Assembly (NCBI GenBank): GCA_021730985.1
Contig: JAKFYI010000002.1
Location: 62,001-126,000, forward strand
From: Hyphomicrobiales bacterium
GTDB taxonomy: Bacteria; Pseudomonadota; Alphaproteobacteria; Rhizobiales; Xanthobacteraceae
Direction of reading: 5' to 3'
DNA: 64,000 nucleotides
Shown here: positions 36,196-44,129 of the stretch, one piece after another
Numbering within the stretch: position 1 is the stretch's first letter
Layout: each line of letters opens with the position of its first letter
The notes under the pieces: model-generated
What the model saw: only the letters and a program-made list of their open reading frames with translations
Told to the model about the DNA's origin: nothing
Database searches by the model: none
Program-made: the position numbers and the translations under genes

Positions 36196-37164
36196 ATGAG
36201 ACAAATCGGAAAATGGCTGTTCGGCGCAGCGGCCGTAGTAGCCGCAGGCGTGGCGGCAATCGCGCCCGCCTCGGCCCAGGGCTGGCCGACCCAGCGCATC
36301 ACCATCGTGGTGCCGTTCGGTGCGGGCTCCGTGACGGACATCTTGGCGCGCATCTTCGCCGATGAGATGGGCCGGCGCTGGAACCAGCAGGTGATCGTCG
36401 AGAACCGCCCGGGCCTCGCCGGAACCGCCGCCGTCGCCAAGGCGACGCCGGACGGCTACACGCTGATGGTGACATCCAACGGCCACACCGTCGCGGGCCT
36501 GGTCACCAAGGAGCGCCCGTTCGATCCGGTGAAGGACTTCGCCGGTATCACGCGGCTCGGCTCCGCGCCGCTGTTCCTGATCACCCACCCGGACGTGCCG
36601 GCCAAGAACCTCAAGGAGATCATCGAGCTCGCCAAGAAGGATCCCGGCAAGCTCAACTTCTCATCGCCGGGCCTCGCCAGCACCACGTTCATTGCCGGCG
36701 CCCAGTTCCGCCGGGTCGCGGGCATCAACATCGTCCATGTGCCCTACAAGAGCGCGCCGGATGCCGTAACCGCGGTCATCCGCGGTGATGCCCAGCTCTA
36801 CTTCGCGCCGATCAATCTCGCTCGCGACCAGTCGCAGGCCGGCAAGGTCCGCGCCATTGCCGCTGCGACCGCGACGCGCATCCCGGAATTGCCGGACACG
36901 CCGACCTTCACCGAGGCGGGCCTGAAGTTCGTCTACGACTCCTGGTTCGGCCTGATGGCGCCGGCCGCGGTGCCGCAGGCGATCCGCGACAAGATCAGCA
37001 AGGATTGGGCCGACGCGATCAAAACGCCGGATGTCGCGAACAAGCTGAAGGCGCAGTTCCTGATCGGGGTCACCGACACGCCGGCCCAGATGGACAAGAT
37101 CGTGGCCGACGAGACCGCGCAGCTCACCGAGACTTTCAAGTCGGCGGGCATCGGCGCGCAGTAG
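36196..37164 (+). CDS. Bug-family (TctC) substrate-binding protein
   Basis: 322 residues with a signal peptide ending at ASAQGWP. It shows RITIVVPFGAGSVTDILARI, VIVENRPGLAGT, the FDPVKDFAGITRL block and AAVPQAIRDKI near the end. GGGAGG lies before ATG 36196. Fifty-one bases after the oxidoreductase gene, it is likely in the same transcript and would capture that pathway's substrate in the periplasm. A strong terminator follows at 37187, so the next Bug gene is separately expressed. Confidence 0.94.
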   Translation: MRQIGKWLFGAAAVVAAGVAAIAPASAQGWPTQRITIVVPFGAGSVTDILARIFADEMGRRWNQQVIVENRPGLAGTAAVAKATPDGYTLMVTSNGHTVAGLVTKERPFDPVKDFAGITRLGSAPLFLITHPDVPAKNLKEIIELAKKDPGKLNFSSPGLASTTFIAGAQFRRVAGINIVHVPYKSAPDAVTAVIRGDAQLYFAPINLARDQSQAGKVRAIAAATATRIPELPDTPTFTEAGLKFVYDSWFGLMAPAAVPQAIRDKISKDWADAIKTPDVANKLKAQFLIGVTDTPAQMDKIVADETAQLTETFKSAGIGAQ

Positions 37165-37186
37165 CAGAACCCATCGCTTCGATCCG

Positions 37187-37221
37187 ACGGCCGGCAGCAT
37201 CCCGCTGCCGGCCGTTTTGTT
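37187..37221 (+). terminator. Rho-independent terminator after the Bug gene
   Basis: ACGGCCGGCAG (37187-37197) pairs with CTGCCGGCCGT (37205-37215) around a seven-base loop, followed by TTTTGTTT. It closes the amidohydrolase-oxidoreductase-Bug transcript. Confidence 0.9.
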
Positions 37222-37293
37222 TGCGCCGGAGCCCACTAGGCACGGCGCGCATTCGGCGCGAGACTGCGTTCAAACAGCCCGGGAGGATCACGC

Positions 37294-38250
37294 ATGAGCG
37301 CACACCGCAGGATGTTGCTTGCCGCGGCGGTCTTGGTTGCCAGCGCCGGATTTGCGCGAGGGCAGGTCTACCCCAGCCAGACCGTGCGGATCGTGGTGCC
37401 GTTCTCGGCCGGCAGCAGCACCGACAGCCTGGCCCGCGTTCTGTCCGACGAACTGACCAAGCTATGGAAGCAGACGGTCGTGGTGGAGAACCGCCCCGGT
37501 ATCGCCGGCACCAACAGCGTCGCCAAGTCTGCGCCCGATGGCTACACGCTGATGCTGACCTCGAACGGCCACACCATCGGCGCGGTGGTGAACCCAAACC
37601 TGCCGTTCGATCCCGCAAACGATTTCGTCGGCGTGACCCCGGTGGCGAGCGTGCCGCAAGCTCTTATCGTGCCGCCGAACCTGCCGGCCAAGAACCTGCC
37701 CGAGTGGATCGCGCTGGCCCGCGCCAAGCCGGGCGAGATGAACTTTTCGTCGGCGGGCCTTGCCAGCACATCCTATCTCGGTGCGGAGATCCTCAAGCAG
37801 ACCGCCAAGATCAACATCGTTCACTTGCCGCAGCGGGGCGCACCGGAGGCGGTCACCAGCGTGATGCGGGGCGACTCGCAACTGTTCTTCCTCAGTGTGC
37901 ATCTGGCCACCGAACTGCATTCCAGCGGCAAGGTGCGTGCGATCGCGATCGCCAAGGACAAGCGCACGCCGGTGCTGCCGGATGTCCCGACCGTGGCCGA
38001 ATCCGGATTGCCGGAATACCAGTACGATTCCTGGTTCGGCGTGCTGGCGCCGGCCGGAACGCCGAAGCCGATCCTGGACAAGGTGAGCGCGGACATCGGC
38101 CATGTCCTGAAGAGCCCGGAACTCGCCGCGCGGCTGACCAAGCAGGGTGTCGAAATCCACGTCACCACGCCGGAGACGTTCGACGCTCAACTCAAGGACG
38201 AGGTGAAGCGCAATTCGGCGATGCTGCGCGCCGCGGGAGTGGGGAAGTAG
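37294..38250 (+). CDS. Bug-family (TctC) substrate-binding protein
   Basis: 318 residues with a signal peptide (ends near GFARGQVYP). Signatures are TVRIVVPFSAGSSTDSLARV, VVVENRPGIAGTNSVAKSAPDGYTL and LAPAGTPKPILDKV. It resembles the preceding Bug protein closely in layout (shared PDGYTLM-TSNGHT stretch), suggesting local duplication followed by divergence. It lies behind a terminator with GGGAGG before the ATG. No TctA/TctB transporter genes are near it. It converges on the CDF transporter gene. Confidence 0.93.
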   Translation: MSAHRRMLLAAAVLVASAGFARGQVYPSQTVRIVVPFSAGSSTDSLARVLSDELTKLWKQTVVVENRPGIAGTNSVAKSAPDGYTLMLTSNGHTIGAVVNPNLPFDPANDFVGVTPVASVPQALIVPPNLPAKNLPEWIALARAKPGEMNFSSAGLASTSYLGAEILKQTAKINIVHLPQRGAPEAVTSVMRGDSQLFFLSVHLATELHSSGKVRAIAIAKDKRTPVLPDVPTVAESGLPEYQYDSWFGVLAPAGTPKPILDKVSADIGHVLKSPELAARLTKQGVEIHVTTPETFDAQLKDEVKRNSAMLRAAGVGK

Positions 38251-38286
38251 CCTCCGGGCGATTCTTTCTCGCGCCTTCGGCGCAAG

Positions 38287-39654
38287 CTATCGCCGCGGCT
38301 CGGCGTGGCCGATCGCGCGCTTGATCGAAGGTGAGCGGCGGCGCAGCGCGCGCTCGACCTCGTCCACCTTCTCGTGCACGGCCTGTACCGTGAGCGCCGG
38401 ATCGACCCGGCAATGAAAATTGACGATCTCGCCATCGTCGGTCTCGCGGACCCGCACGTTGTGGATGTCGCGGACAATGCCGCCCTCGGCTGCGATTTCG
38501 CCCAGCGTATGCTCGACCGCGCGGATACGCTCGGGTGGCGCTTCGCGTCCCGCGGCGTCGGCGGCCAGCGGCTCGATATGGGTTTCCACTTCGACGTCCG
38601 TGCCCAATTCCTCGCGCAACGCGGCCTCCAAACCGTCGGCGATGTCGTGCGCGCCGCCGAGCGGCAGCTTGCGGTCCACCTCGAGATCCAGCGAGACGGA
38701 CAGCTTGCCGTGGATGTCGTGGACGGTGACATGGTGCACCGCCAGCCCCTGATTGCGGGCAATCACCATGACGCGCTCGATCACGCTCTCGTTGTCCAGC
38801 GCGCGCGGCGCGGTCGCGACGCTGACCTCGGCGCGGGGCAACACGGCGCGGATGGCTTCGGCGGCTTGGCGCTTGAGCAATTCGACGCGATCGAGCGGCA
38901 GGCTGCGGCTGACCGCCAGCACGATTTCCACGAACAGCTTGTCGCCGACCGGCCGGGCGCGGACGTTCTCCACGGCGACCACTCCGTTGACGTGCTCGGC
39001 GGCGCGGGTGATTGCGTCGGCTGAGCCGGGCGGCGCCGTGTCGGTGAGGGTATCGATGGTGCGCCGGCCGAGCCGCCAGCCCGCCAGGCACACGAACACG
39101 GCCACCACCATCGCGGCGGCCGAGTCGGCCCAGGGATAGCCTGCCGCCACCGCGCAAAGACCGATGAAGACTGCGATCGACGACCACATGTCGGAACCGA
39201 AGTGCAACGCGTCGGCTTCCAGCGCCTCGCTCGCGGTCTTGTGCGCCACGCGGTAGAGCAGCCTTGCCCGGAAGAAATCGACCACGATCGAAATGCCGAT
39301 TACCATGAACGCCCAAAACGTGGCTTCCACCGCATGGCCGTGACCGCGAAACAGTCTTTGCGCGGCTTCCCAGATCACCACGCCGGACAGCACGAACAGC
39401 AGGGCGGTTTCTGCGAGCGCGGTGATGCTTTCGATCTTGCCATGGCCGTAGTGGTGCTCGGCGTCGGCCGGCTTGCCGGATATCCGTACGGCGAAGTAGG
39501 TCATGATGGTGGCGAACAGGTCGATCAGCGAATGCGCGGCTTCGGATAACAACGCGAGCGATCCCGACAAGATGCCGACCACCGCCTTCGCCAGGGTCAG
39601 GCCGGCCGATACGAAGATCGACCCCAGCGCGACGCTTTCCTTCTCGCTTTGCAT
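38287..39654 (-). CDS. Cation diffusion facilitator with extended C-terminal region
   Basis: 455 residues, about 150 more than a typical CDF. Six membrane helices span roughly residues 10-205. The Zn/Co/Fe transport site motifs are AAHSLIDLF in helix 2 and ALHFGSDMWSS (HxxxD) in helix 5, with a HHYGHGK loop between. The C-terminal cytosolic part looks like three successive ZT-dimer-type modules: about 212-290, 291-372 and 375-450, two of which contain VHDIHGK- or RDIHNVRV-like strands. It exports divalent metal in exchange for protons. The metal specificity is not readable. It diverges from the fourth Bug gene. Confidence 0.9.
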   Translation of the reverse strand: MQSEKESVALGSIFVSAGLTLAKAVVGILSGSLALLSEAAHSLIDLFATIMTYFAVRISGKPADAEHHYGHGKIESITALAETALLFVLSGVVIWEAAQRLFRGHGHAVEATFWAFMVIGISIVVDFFRARLLYRVAHKTASEALEADALHFGSDMWSSIAVFIGLCAVAAGYPWADSAAAMVVAVFVCLAGWRLGRRTIDTLTDTAPPGSADAITRAAEHVNGVVAVENVRARPVGDKLFVEIVLAVSRSLPLDRVELLKRQAAEAIRAVLPRAEVSVATAPRALDNESVIERVMVIARNQGLAVHHVTVHDIHGKLSVSLDLEVDRKLPLGGAHDIADGLEAALREELGTDVEVETHIEPLAADAAGREAPPERIRAVEHTLGEIAAEGGIVRDIHNVRVRETDDGEIVNFHCRVDPALTVQAVHEKVDEVERALRRRSPSIKRAIGHAEPRR

Positions 39655-39779
39655 TCAGTGTCCTCGGCAGTCATGCGCCCGCACACGCAGATAATGCGAC
39701 CTTTCGGCCGGCGCAAAGTCCTTGTTTGGGGGCAGCGGCCCACCTAATCTGAGGCCACAAAATCTGAGGGAGGATTGCA

Positions 39780-40766
39780 ATGGTTTCGCAGGTCTGGCGC
39801 GCATTTGCCGCGCTTTCGCTTCTGACAATCAGTCTCAGCTCGCCGCTGCATGCGCAGAGCTACCCGTCCAAAAACATCACCATCGTTGTCCCGCTTGGCC
39901 CCGGCAGCGGCATGGATATTCTGGTGCGGCTGTATGCTGAAAAGCTGTCGCAGGCGCTGGGCAAGGCGGTGATCGTTGAGAACAAGCCCGGCGCCGCTAC
40001 CATGCTGGGCGCGGCCCAGATCGCAAACTCGCAGCCCGATGGCCATACGCTCGGCGTGCTCACGAGCTCCGCGCTGTCGATCAATCAGCATCTCTACAAG
40101 CAGATGAGCTACAGCCCGGACAACGATTTCACGCCGATCAGTCTTTACGTGAAGTCACCCTTGGTGCTGGTGGTCAATCCGAACGTGCCCGCCAAGACCG
40201 TTCCGGAGTTCATCGCGCTCGCCAAGAAGTCCAATCCGCCGATCACTTATGCCTCGCTGGGCGCGGGCGTGTTCCAGCACATTGCCATGGAGCTTGCGAA
40301 GCAGCGCCTTCAGTTCGACGCAACGCATATCCCCTACAAGGCGACCGGCCAGTCGGTGACCGATCTGGTGGCCGGGCACGTTGCGACCGGCTTTGTCGAA
40401 GCCGGCGCTTCCATCCCCGTGATCAAGGACGGCAAGCTTCGCGCGCTTGCGGTTTCATCGACGAGCCCGCTGCCTCTGTTGCCCGAGGTGCCGCCGTTCT
40501 CCAAGGTTTCCGGAGCGGCCGATTTCGAAGCGGTGTCGTGGCATATCCTTGTCGTGCCGGCCAAGACGCCGAAAGAGATCGTCGACCGCCTGCACGCCGA
40601 GATGAAGAAAATCATGTTGGACGCCGATATGATCAAGCGGTCGGCCGACATCGGCCTGATCCCGATCGAGTCTCCTCCCGTGGCTGGCATCAACGACTAC
40701 ATCAAGTCGGAACGCGCCAAGTGGGGCGCGCTGGTCGATAAGCTGGGCCTCAAGGGGTCGATGTAA
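39780..40766 (+). CDS. Bug-family (TctC) substrate-binding protein
   Basis: 328 residues; signal peptide ends near LHAQSYP. Signatures are NITIVVPLGPGSGMDILVRL, VIVENKPGAATM, VVNPNVPAKTVPEFIAL and VPAKTPKEIVDRL. GGGAGGA precedes the ATG. It differs from the pair at 36-38 kb in the ligand region and lacks the TSNGHT stretch, so it probably binds another ligand. Transcription ends at the terminator at 40793. Monocistronic. Confidence 0.93.
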   Translation: MVSQVWRAFAALSLLTISLSSPLHAQSYPSKNITIVVPLGPGSGMDILVRLYAEKLSQALGKAVIVENKPGAATMLGAAQIANSQPDGHTLGVLTSSALSINQHLYKQMSYSPDNDFTPISLYVKSPLVLVVNPNVPAKTVPEFIALAKKSNPPITYASLGAGVFQHIAMELAKQRLQFDATHIPYKATGQSVTDLVAGHVATGFVEAGASIPVIKDGKLRALAVSSTSPLPLLPEVPPFSKVSGAADFEAVSWHILVVPAKTPKEIVDRLHAEMKKIMLDADMIKRSADIGLIPIESPPVAGINDYIKSERAKWGALVDKLGLKGSM

Positions 40767-40792
40767 GGCTAATTGCCTATTCGTCGTGTTTA

Positions 40793-40823
40793 CGGGGCGC
40801 CGATTTCGGCGCCCCGCTTTTTT
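40793..40823 (+). terminator. Rho-independent terminator
   Basis: CGGGGCGCCG (40793-40802) pairs with CGGCGCCCCG (40807-40816) around a four-base loop; CTTTTTT follows. It ends the Bug gene and isolates it from the PepSY/ApbE cluster. Confidence 0.92.
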
Positions 40824-40880
40824 GTTTCGAGCGTGGCCGAGATTCCGAACTGCCATTAGAAAGGCTCCAGACTGAGGCAG

Positions 40881-40897
40881 TTTGGAATTGGCCTAAA
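40881..40897. promoter_or_regulatory. ICE-like (Irr) box candidate
   Basis: TTTGGAATTGGCCTAAA at 40881-40897 matches 11 of 14 fixed positions of the iron control element TTTAGAA-N3-TTCTAAA recognised by Irr in Rhizobiales. It lies 110 bases before the PepSY gene that opens a likely iron-linked flavinylation cluster. The match is imperfect and was made by eye. The remaining gap from 40824 to 41006 has no other recognised feature. Confidence 0.35.
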
Positions 40898-41006
40898 TCA
40901 TTGTCTTTGCAACAGGTTTCGATCTTGGTTACGAACGGGCCGACATTCATTCGGCCACGTTGATCGGCGCAGTCGATGCGAGCCCTGGACGCTCGGCAGG
41001 TTCTTC

Positions 41007-41633
41007 ATGAGACGAAAGCTGACGCTGGGCAGCCGTGCGTTTTGGCTGCGGCAAATGCGTCAATGGCATTGGATCAGCGCCGCGATCTGCCTGATCGGCA
41101 TGCTGCTGTTCGCCGTCACCGGCATCACGCTCAACCACGCTTCGATCATCGAAGCCAGGCCCGCCGTCACCGCGATCACCAAGACGATGCCGCCGGATCT
41201 GCTGCGGCAGCTCAAGGCCGATCTGCCCAAAGGCAAAGGCATCGTTCCGCAGGCTCTGGCGAACTGGGTCTCCGGGCAGATGTCCGTCAGCGTTGGCGGG
41301 CGCGAGGCGGAATGGTCGGCGCAGGAAATCTATGTCGCGCTGCCGCGTCCGGGCGGCGATGCCTGGCTGAGCATCGATCTCGCCTCCGGCGAGGCCCGCT
41401 ACGAGCGCACCGATCGCGGCTGGATCTCGTATCTCAACGACCTTCACAAGGGCCGCAACACCGGCGCGGTGTGGTCGCTGTTTCTCGACGTGTTCGCCGT
41501 CGCCTGTGTGGTGTTCTGCGCCACCGGACTGGTGTTGCTGCAACTACTTGCCACCGGACGTCCTTCGACTTGGCCGCTGGTGGCGCTCGGGCTGGTGATC
41601 CCGGCCTTGCTGGCCATCTTCTTCATTCACTGA
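41007..41633 (+). CDS. PepSY-associated transmembrane protein
   Basis: 208 residues with three membrane helices: about 22-43, 152-172 and 185-206. His21 (QWHWISA) and His44 (LNHASII) bracket the first helix, and a further His in NDLHKGRNTG precedes the second, a pattern typical of heme-binding PepSY proteins that move electrons across the inner membrane, for example in ferric-siderophore reduction. The periplasmic region between helices 1 and 2 is the PepSY-like domain. DUF2271, DUF4198 and ApbE genes follow at 7-27 base spacings, forming a single operon. Confidence 0.85.
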   Translation: MRRKLTLGSRAFWLRQMRQWHWISAAICLIGMLLFAVTGITLNHASIIEARPAVTAITKTMPPDLLRQLKADLPKGKGIVPQALANWVSGQMSVSVGGREAEWSAQEIYVALPRPGGDAWLSIDLASGEARYERTDRGWISYLNDLHKGRNTGAVWSLFLDVFAVACVVFCATGLVLLQLLATGRPSTWPLVALGLVIPALLAIFFIH

Positions 41634-41640
41634 GGTGACG

Positions 41641-42153
41641 ATGCGCGTTGTCCTGTCTGCGGCTCTCTCCGGCGTGATGGTGGCGCCCGCGCTCGGCGCG
41701 GAGGTGATGCTGACCGTCGGCATTCCAAGGCTCACCGTCGCTGAATACCACCGGCCTTACGTCGCGATCTGGCTGGAGCGGCCCGACCAGAGCTTCATCG
41801 GCAACCTGGCGGTCTGGTACGACCTCAAGCTCAAGGACAACGAGGGCACCAAGTGGCTGAAGGACATGCGGCAATGGTGGCGCCGCATCGGCCGCGACAT
41901 GAAGATGCCGGCCGATGGCCTCAGCACCGCGACACGCCCGCCCGGCGATCACCGTGTCGTCGTCGATGCCGTCCAGGCGCCGCTCGCGGGTCTTGCCGAA
42001 GGCGAATATCACCTGGTTGTCGAGGCTGCCCGTGAAGTGGGCGGGCGCGAAATCCTGCGCATTCCATTCCAGTGGCCGCTGAAGGCTGCTGCGACCCACA
42101 AGGTTCAAGGCGGGCACGAACTCGGCGAAATCGTGCTCGATCTCAAGCCGTAG
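41641..42153 (+). CDS. DUF2271 protein, candidate flavinylated periplasmic carrier
   Basis: 170 residues with a short signal peptide (cleavage near ALGAEV). GAGG sits five bases before ATG 41641. DUF2271 proteins recur beside PepSY and ApbE genes. The stretch DGLSTATRPPGDH (Asp92 to His104) resembles the Dxx(S/T)xA(S/T) acceptor motif at which ApbE attaches FMN through a phosphoester to Thr/Ser; Thr98 would be the acceptor. This is inference, since the usual glycine is Thr here. The KWLKDMRQWWRRIGR block is characteristic of the family. It would carry electrons outside the inner membrane. Confidence 0.82.
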   Translation: MRVVLSAALSGVMVAPALGAEVMLTVGIPRLTVAEYHRPYVAIWLERPDQSFIGNLAVWYDLKLKDNEGTKWLKDMRQWWRRIGRDMKMPADGLSTATRPPGDHRVVVDAVQAPLAGLAEGEYHLVVEAAREVGGREILRIPFQWPLKAAATHKVQGGHELGEIVLDLKP

Positions 42154-42170
42154 AAGGACGGAGTATTGTC

Positions 42171-43031
42171 ATGAGAATTTCCTGGAAGTGGCCTGTTCTG
42201 GCGTTGTGCTTGTGCGTGCCGCTGACGGCCCACGCGCACCGCGCCTGGATGCTGCCATCCGCCACCGTTCTGTCCGGCGACGATGTCTGGATCACGGTGG
42301 ATGCCGCGGTTTCGAACGACCTGTTCTACTTCGAGCATTTCCCGCTGCGGATCGCCAATCTCGGCGGCCCATCGCCGGAACTGCCGGGCGGGCGAGGGCG
42401 GGCGGCACAACTGTCGATCACGGCGCCGGACGGCTCCAGCGTGCCGCATCACAACGGCGCCACCGGCCGCTATCGCAGCACGTTCGATGTTCAGATCAAG
42501 CAGAAGGGCACCTACAAGCTGGCGGTTACCAATACGGGGGTGTTCGCCAACTACAAGGAAGGCGGGCAGGCCAAGCGCTGGTCCGGGGCGCTGGAAGCCT
42601 TCGCCAAGGAGGTGCCGGCGAATGCCGACGAACTGCGCGCCACCTACAACGAAACCCGCATGGAGGTGTTCGTGACGTCCGGCAAGCCCACCATGGCAAC
42701 GCTGAAGGTAACGGGCAAGGGCCTGGAACTCGCCCCCGTCACCCATCCGAACGACCTGGTCGCAGGTACGCCCGCGGCCTTCCAACTCGTGCTCGACGGC
42801 AAGCCCGCGCCGAACGTCAAGGTGTCGGTGGTTCCTGGCGGCAACCGCTATCGCGACAAGCTCGGCGACATGAGTCTCACCACCGATAGCGACGGAAAAT
42901 TCACCGTCAAATGGCCCGATCCAGGCATGTACTGGATGGAGGCCGTGGTGCGTGACGAGAATGGTCCGTCGAAGGAGATCAAGCAGCGGCGTGCGGGCTA
43001 CATCGCGACGCTTGAGGTGATGCCGCCGTAG
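42171..43031 (+). CDS. DUF4198 periplasmic protein
   Basis: 286 residues from ATG 42171 (AAGGACGGAG upstream). A signal peptide ends at TAHAHRAW, giving a mature N-terminus with a His-x-His and Trp, typical of DUF4198 proteins and possibly metal-binding. The mature part is beta-rich with two sandwich-like halves (about 25-165 and 185-285, the latter with VTGKGLELAPVTHPNDL and a GKFTVKWPDPGMYWMEA module). It lies between DUF2271 and ApbE, so it probably works with the flavinylated redox chain, perhaps in metal handling. Function otherwise unknown. Confidence 0.83.
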   Translation: MRISWKWPVLALCLCVPLTAHAHRAWMLPSATVLSGDDVWITVDAAVSNDLFYFEHFPLRIANLGGPSPELPGGRGRAAQLSITAPDGSSVPHHNGATGRYRSTFDVQIKQKGTYKLAVTNTGVFANYKEGGQAKRWSGALEAFAKEVPANADELRATYNETRMEVFVTSGKPTMATLKVTGKGLELAPVTHPNDLVAGTPAAFQLVLDGKPAPNVKVSVVPGGNRYRDKLGDMSLTTDSDGKFTVKWPDPGMYWMEAVVRDENGPSKEIKQRRAGYIATLEVMPP

Positions 43032-43058
43032 GACCCGCTCGCAAAACAGAAATCTGTG

Positions 43059-44051
43059 ATGCGGCGCGTACTCATCCCGCTCGGCTTGCCGCTTGCGATG
43101 CGGATGCCCGCGCTGTGGGACGTGCATTCGCTGCGAGGCGAAACCATGGGCACGACCTGGTCGGTCAAGCTGGTGGCGCTGCCGCAGTATTCGCTTCTGC
43201 AGGTGCGCGAGAGCATCGAGCGCGTGCTCGACGGTATCGTCGCACAGATGAGCACCTGGATCGCGGACAGTGACATCAGCCGCTTCAACCGCGCTGCGGC
43301 CGGTACATGGCACGAGTTGCCTGCGGAGTTCTGCGAAGTATTGCAATACGCGCTGACGGTGTCGGACGACACGGACGGCGCGTTTGATCCAGCCGCCGGT
43401 GCGCTGGTGGACCTTTGGGGGTTTGGACCGGAAGGACAGCGCGCCGAGCCCCCCAGCGATGCCGCGATAAACCACGCACGCGCTCAGTGCGGGCGGCTGA
43501 AGTTGGCAGGCGGACGGCGCGCGCTGCAGCCGGGCGACATGCGGCTTGACCTCTCGGGCGTGGCGAAGGGCTTCGCGGTCGATTGCGTCGCGCAGCAACT
43601 CGACAGTCTCGGCATTACCGATCATTTGGTCGAGATCGGAGGTGAGCTTCGCGGCTCCGGCTTGAAGCCGGACGGCACGCCGTGGTGGGTGGCGTTGGAG
43701 GGTTCGCAGTCTGGCGCCGATAGGATGCCGGAGACTGTGGTGGCGTTGCACGGGCTTTCGGTCGCCACCTCGGGCGACACCATTCGGCATTTCGAGGTCG
43801 ACGGCCGGCGCTACTCTCACACCATCGATCCGCGCACCGGCTACCCGGTTTCCGAGCGGATCGCGGCGGTCACGGTGCTGCACCGGCGCTGCATGTGCGC
43901 CGACGCGCTGGCCACGGCCTTGGCCGTGCTTGGGCCGGAGGCGGGTTTCGAACATGCGGCCCGGCACGGTATCGCCGCGCGCTTCATTATTCGCGATTCC
44001 GGTGGACCGCAGGAGCGCACCACGCCGGCCTATTCGGCGATGCTGGACTGA
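43059..44051 (+). CDS. apbE: FAD:protein FMN transferase (ApbE)
   Basis: 330 residues. ApbE cleaves FAD and attaches FMN to Thr/Ser of target proteins in the periplasm. Landmarks are ETMGTTWSVK, the DLSGVAKGFAVD nucleotide-binding block, HTIDPRTGYPV, and CADALATAL with the metal-binding Asp. The start is at ATG 43059 or the adjoining GTG 43056. The N-terminal stretch is weakly hydrophobic and no lipobox cysteine is visible, so secretion is less clear than usual. Last gene of the PepSY operon; its target is most likely the neighbouring DUF2271 protein. Confidence 0.93.
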   Translation: MRRVLIPLGLPLAMRMPALWDVHSLRGETMGTTWSVKLVALPQYSLLQVRESIERVLDGIVAQMSTWIADSDISRFNRAAAGTWHELPAEFCEVLQYALTVSDDTDGAFDPAAGALVDLWGFGPEGQRAEPPSDAAINHARAQCGRLKLAGGRRALQPGDMRLDLSGVAKGFAVDCVAQQLDSLGITDHLVEIGGELRGSGLKPDGTPWWVALEGSQSGADRMPETVVALHGLSVATSGDTIRHFEVDGRRYSHTIDPRTGYPVSERIAAVTVLHRRCMCADALATALAVLGPEAGFEHAARHGIAARFIIRDSGGPQERTTPAYSAMLD

Positions 44052-44129
44052 CCGCGCTTGCCTTGCGGACGTCTGTGCCATCTGAAAGGCTCGGCCGGAG
44101 ATCGATCCGCAAACGCATCCGGAACCCCT

